A DNA stretch of 7,501 nucleotides, from assembly GCA_018817035.1 (NCBI GenBank), contig JAHIUV010000205.1, positions 1-7,501 on the forward strand. The letters are read 5' to 3'. Positions within the stretch are counted from its first letter, which is position 1; the number at the start of each line of letters is the position of its first letter. The notes under the pieces are model-generated. The model was not told the DNA's origin, did no database searches, and worked only from the letters and a program-made list of their open reading frames with translations. The translations under genes were made by a program, and so were the position numbers. Positions 4,849 through 7,501 of the stretch are shown piece by piece. This DNA comes from Candidatus Omnitrophota bacterium. Lineage in GTDB: Bacteria; Omnitrophota; Gorgyraeia; Gorgyraeales; Gorgyraeaceae.

Positions 4849-7500
4849 TTATTTTGTTACGGCGCGTATGACGTAGTAGTTTTCCTGCAGTAATTCACTT
4901 GGCGTGATCCTGAGATTTGACGGCACCGTGTTTACCCCTATACCTGAAGCGTCAATACCGGATGACGGGCCTTCCATCAGCGACTCCCTGATAACGGCAG
5001 TATTCAGTAACGACCATGGATGATTCACCTGATAACCCCAGGATTGGACAGCTCTCTCGTAGAACGGATCAAACATATCCCTCATATCAGAATCTACTGC
5101 CAGATACCCATAACTCAGTATACTGCCACCGTCGCTGCCGCTTCCATAATTATCGCCGCCCATTAAATGGTTATTGAATATAATTAATCCCGGAGGAATG
5201 GGAGTTAAAACTTCCACTCTTTCGCTAACGGCACTGCTGCTGACCCATCCCTGTAAGTTTGCGGAAACCTGATCCACGCTGGTGCCTGCCCATACCCATA
5301 AATCTCCTCCTATGGCAACATCCAAAGGATTTGCGTTCGTGCCTATCAATCCTGTTGCCATAAAAGTCGAATCATGTCCCGCGGTTATCATGCCGCCCGC
5401 CGTATCAGCGATATTGCCGGCTGTCGAGTTCAGGTTAACGCCATTATTTACTCCTCCCGCGGTTACTGTAGTCGTGGTAATATTACCCGCTGCTTCTATA
5501 TCTATCAATCCATCAGTAGTAACCACTGATGTCAATGTTATAGCGTCCTGCTCCAACACATAGGCAGATCCCTGTGCTGATAACGTAAGAGTATCAACAT
5601 CAGTATCTAATTCATTATTTGCGCCTACGGCACCTACGGTTCCTGAATTAGCTGTTATAGTAAGGTTAGCGGCTGATATATCCGTTGTCCCGTCTGTAGT
5701 ATCAGTTATATTGCCGGCAGAGGCAAGGGTTACTTCGTCATTCAGCGCAGTAATATTGCCACTCTGGATGATACTACCGGATGTCGTGGTCAGCGTCACA
5801 TCATCATTACTGCCTGTATCTCCTCCAGCAGTCACCTCCGTTACTGTCATTGCGCCGTCGGATGTTATGTTCACCAGGCCGTCAGTCGTAGTAACTGATG
5901 TGAGCGTAATAGCATTTGTCTCAGTTATATATATACTGCCCGCGAGGGTCGATGAAGCCGTCAAAGAAGAGACCGTTGTCTCAATATCCAATTCTCCTAT
6001 CCCGCCTATTTCATCCTGAGCAGTTAAAGTCAACGCATCACCTGTAAAATCAACAGCCGCGTCGCCCGCTCCGATCTCATTTATGGAACCTGTCGTAGCA
6101 GTGACCGCTATATCATCAGTGCCCGCATCACCCACTACTCCTACAGTAACATCCCCTGCATCCGCTGTTGCCGTAATATCGTCGTCAGCAAGAACCGAGG
6201 TAAGTATCATGCCGCCTGTTGTGGTCGTGAGAGTAACGTCCTGGCCCGTGCCTGAGGCATTAACATCCGTCGCTGTTACCAGTCCACCGGCAGCAATTGT
6301 TATACTGCCGTCTACAGTATCAACGTCCTGCAACACTATAGCGTCAGTCTCAGTAATTACGATGTCTCCGGCAGTAGTAGATGAGGCATCCAGTGTCGCG
6401 ACCGTTGTTTCAATATCATATTCACCCGTAGAACTTCCTATTTCATCCCGCGCTGTTATCGTAAGCAGATCACCCTGAATATCAACATAAGAATCTCCGG
6501 GGATAGAAACAGTCGAATCTTCTGTTATTGAACCGGCAGTCGCGGTAATGGTAATATCATCGTCTGATTGCACATTCGTAGTATCAGAAGTATTACCAGC
6601 CAGAGTTATGTCTCCGGTCTGTGCCGTAATAGATATGTCATGGACCCCAACAACGCCTGTGTCAGATTTTACAGATGTTACTGTGGTCTCTGTGCCGGCT
6701 TCTTGGGTTCCACCGTTAGTCTGGATAGTAATGTTACCATTGTTGGCATCTATCGCGAGAAGGTTTATACCATCACCGTCATTATCTAATTCCTTAAATA
6801 TAATGTCTCCCGCGGATGTTGAATCAGCGGAAATAGTGGTTACTTCTGTTTCTATGGCCGTAGCGCCTCCGATAGTACCGCCTATTTCATCCTGCGCCGT
6901 AAGAACCACAGCATCAGCCGTGATCTCCGCGGCATCATCGTCGTCGTCAGCGCCGTTTATAGAACCCGTTGTAGCTGTTATCGTAACATCATCCGTCCCG
7001 GCATCGCCGACTACATCTATAACAATGTCTCCGGCATCAGCTGTCGCTGTAATATCATCGTCGGCAAGGACTGAGGTAAGAGTCATTCCTCCGGTTGTAG
7101 TGGACAGGTTAACGTCCTGGCCTGCACCTGATGCATTAACAGAAGTCGCGGTTATAAGGCCTCCGGCAGTAACTGTTATCGTGCCGTCCGTAGTAGACAC
7201 GTCCGTTAAGATAATAGCGCCGTTTTCATGTATTGTTATATTCCCGGGAGCTGTTATCGTGGAATTCAAAGAATTAACATCGATCTCCAGCGCATGTGAC
7301 TGGCCAACGCCATCCTGGGCATTAAGGGTCAAGACATCTCCTGTTATATCAATACCGGCGTCTTCGGGAGTAACTTCATCTATAGCGCCTGTGGTAGCAG
7401 TAATGGTTACGTCGTCTGCCGCGGATACCAAAGCTATGGTCACGTCTCCTATTGAAGCGCTCAGGGTAACGCTATCGTTAGTCCCGCCACCGGCTTGAAC
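4849..7500 (-). CDS. Giant repetitive surface protein, C-terminal 883 residues (5'-partial)
   Basis: The frame is open to the right edge (first complete codon 7498-7500), so the true start is off-window; an internal GTG at 7441-7443 is not the start. The protein is built of short beta strands rich in Thr, Asp, Ala, Gly and Val (DDVTITATTGSI, AGGLVTATDVNASG, TLTAQDEIGG, SSTTAGDIVITETDAI). It has almost no Lys or Arg and is strongly acidic. This matches the right-handed beta-helix of filamentous haemagglutinin/two-partner-secretion adhesins. The repeats run out in a GLIGTNANPLDVAIGGDLWV segment, typical of such proteins. A non-repetitive tail of about 120 residues (from PIPPGLIIFNNHLMGG) ends AVTK. 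I see no autotransporter barrel, LPXTG or PEP-CTERM tail. Probable role: surface adhesion or envelope structure. The SYLF gene follows 4 bases on. Confidence 0.88.
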   Translation of the reverse strand, partial: VQAGGGTNDSVTLSASIGDVTIALVSAADDVTITATTGAIDEVTPEDAGIDITGDVLTLNAQDGVGQSHALEIDVNSLNSTITAPGNITIHENGAIILTDVSTTDGTITVTAGGLITATSVNASGAGQDVNLSTTTGGMTLTSVLADDDITATADAGDIVIDVVGDAGTDDVTITATTGSINGADDDDDAAEITADAVVLTAQDEIGGTIGGATAIETEVTTISADSTSAGDIIFKELDNDGDGINLLAIDANNGNITIQTNGGTQEAGTETTVTSVKSDTGVVGVHDISITAQTGDITLAGNTSDTTNVQSDDDITITATAGSITEDSTVSIPGDSYVDIQGDLLTITARDEIGSSTGEYDIETTVATLDASSTTAGDIVITETDAIVLQDVDTVDGSITIAAGGLVTATDVNASGTGQDVTLTTTTGGMILTSVLADDDITATADAGDVTVGVVGDAGTDDIAVTATTGSINEIGAGDAAVDFTGDALTLTAQDEIGGIGELDIETTVSSLTASSTLAGSIYITETNAITLTSVTTTDGLVNITSDGAMTVTEVTAGGDTGSNDDVTLTTTSGSIIQSGNITALNDEVTLASAGNITDTTDGTTDISAANLTITANSGTVGAVGANNELDTDVDTLTLSAQGSAYVLEQDAITLTSVVTTDGLIDIEAAGNITTTTVTAGGVNNGVNLNSTAGNIADTAGGMITAGHDSTFMATGLIGTNANPLDVAIGGDLWVWAGTSVDQVSANLQGWVSSSAVSERVEVLTPIPPGLIIFNNHLMGGDNYGSGSDGGSILSYGYLAVDSDMRDMFDPFYERAVQSWGYQVNHPWSLLNTAVIRESLMEGPSSGIDASGIGVNTVPSNLRITPSELLQENYYVIRAVTK
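4852..5210 (-). other. Non-repetitive C-terminal domain of the giant protein
   Basis: The last 120 or so residues abandon the repeat composition. A Pro-Pro-Gly-hydrophobic start (PIPPGLIIFNN) leads into a Gly/Ser-rich stretch (GGDNYGSGSDGGS), then an aromatic-rich part (DMFDPFYERAVQSWGYQVNH) and a final strand-like SELLQENYYVIRAVTK. This composition suggests a folded cap or a secretion/attachment signal; no known anchor motif is recognisable. Confidence 0.55.
6079..6318 (-). repeat. Higher-order repeat, copy 2
   Basis: Partner of 6955-7194. In a 60-base sample (6145-6204 against 7021-7080) 47 bases agree, and many differences fall in third codon positions, so the duplication is old rather than a recent or assembly-made copy. 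Confidence 0.75.
6955..7194 (-). repeat. Higher-order repeat, copy 1
   Basis: Eighty codons matching those at 6079-6318 (offset exactly 876 bases, 292 codons) with 63 of 80 identical residues counted by eye. The shared central run reads SVLADDDITATADAGD. Confidence 0.75.
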
Positions 7501-7501
7501 A

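Larger units (their letters stand above)
5440..7416 (-). repeat. Coding tandem repeats of about 141-148 residues
   Basis: Units begin at the codons for DD(V/I)TITAT-like motifs at 7416, 6993, 6561 and 6117, giving lengths of 141, 144 and 148 residues. Degenerate shorter units follow at about 5739 and 5448. Each full unit holds TGSI, GD.LT(L/I)TA.DEIG, a IET.V..L.ASST.AGDI strand and a DG.(I/V)TI...GL...T turn. Unit 2 differs most in its second half. Confidence 0.75.

Noticed and set aside
7441..7443. GTG as the true start of the giant protein
   Set aside because: The same frame continues upstream to the window edge with matching repeat residues (VQAGGGTNDSVTLSAS), and no ribosome binding site precedes the GTG.
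5282..7498. Several long plus-strand open frames (5282-5563, 5711-6019, 6083-6478, 6548-7498)
   Set aside because: They are antisense to the repeat region. Its Thr/Asp/Ala/Val codon pattern rarely yields stops on the other strand; the Val/Ser/Pro-rich products mirror the repeats and lack starts with ribosome binding sites.
4849..7500. Reading the repeats as a CRISPR array or DNA-level satellite
   Set aside because: The periodicity is of about 145 and 292 codons in one open frame, with diverged third positions and no spacer-repeat alternation.

Overview
The window looks like a chromosomal segment of an uncultured bacterium. A pyruvoyl-dependent arginine decarboxylase, an ApbE lipoprotein, a SYLF (YSC84) exported protein and a very long low-complexity beta-repeat surface protein, with signal peptides and lipoboxes typical of a diderm, would suit the PVC/Omnitrophota side of the tree. 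That placement is inference from gene content; nothing here proves the taxon. All genes from 478 rightward lie on the minus strand.

Right block (about 3.7-7.5 kb): the C-terminal 883 residues of a giant repetitive surface protein enter from the right edge. They are followed with 4- and 13-base gaps by an exported SYLF protein and a small cupin. A clear promoter (about 3777-3804) then starts a second cluster: a small acidic exported protein, pyruvoyl-dependent arginine decarboxylase and an ApbE flavin transferase, with 3- and 5-base gaps. ApbE appears to lack part of its usual core.

Middle (about 1.4-1.8 kb): just past apbE there is a hairpin. A 161-bp non-autonomous transposable element with GTAACCGGTGA inverted ends and a perfect 8-bp target duplication has inserted at its foot. 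The ends and duplication length fit IS66-family mobilisation. A tRNA-Phe gene with its own promoter and terminator follows.

Left block (1-1.4 kb): downstream of the 3' end of tRNA-Phe the DNA is AT-rich and has an accessory look. It holds a DUF3800 gene with tandem operator-like repeats at its promoter, a compact orphan transcription unit (consensus promoter, about 95-nt structured RNA, terminator) running convergently into the DUF3800 stop codon, and the right end of an IS3-family insertion sequence.

No CRISPR array or complete known defence system is visible. The most unusual items are the orphan small RNA unit, the short transposable element with its exact target duplication, the two-level repeat of the giant protein and the shortened ApbE.
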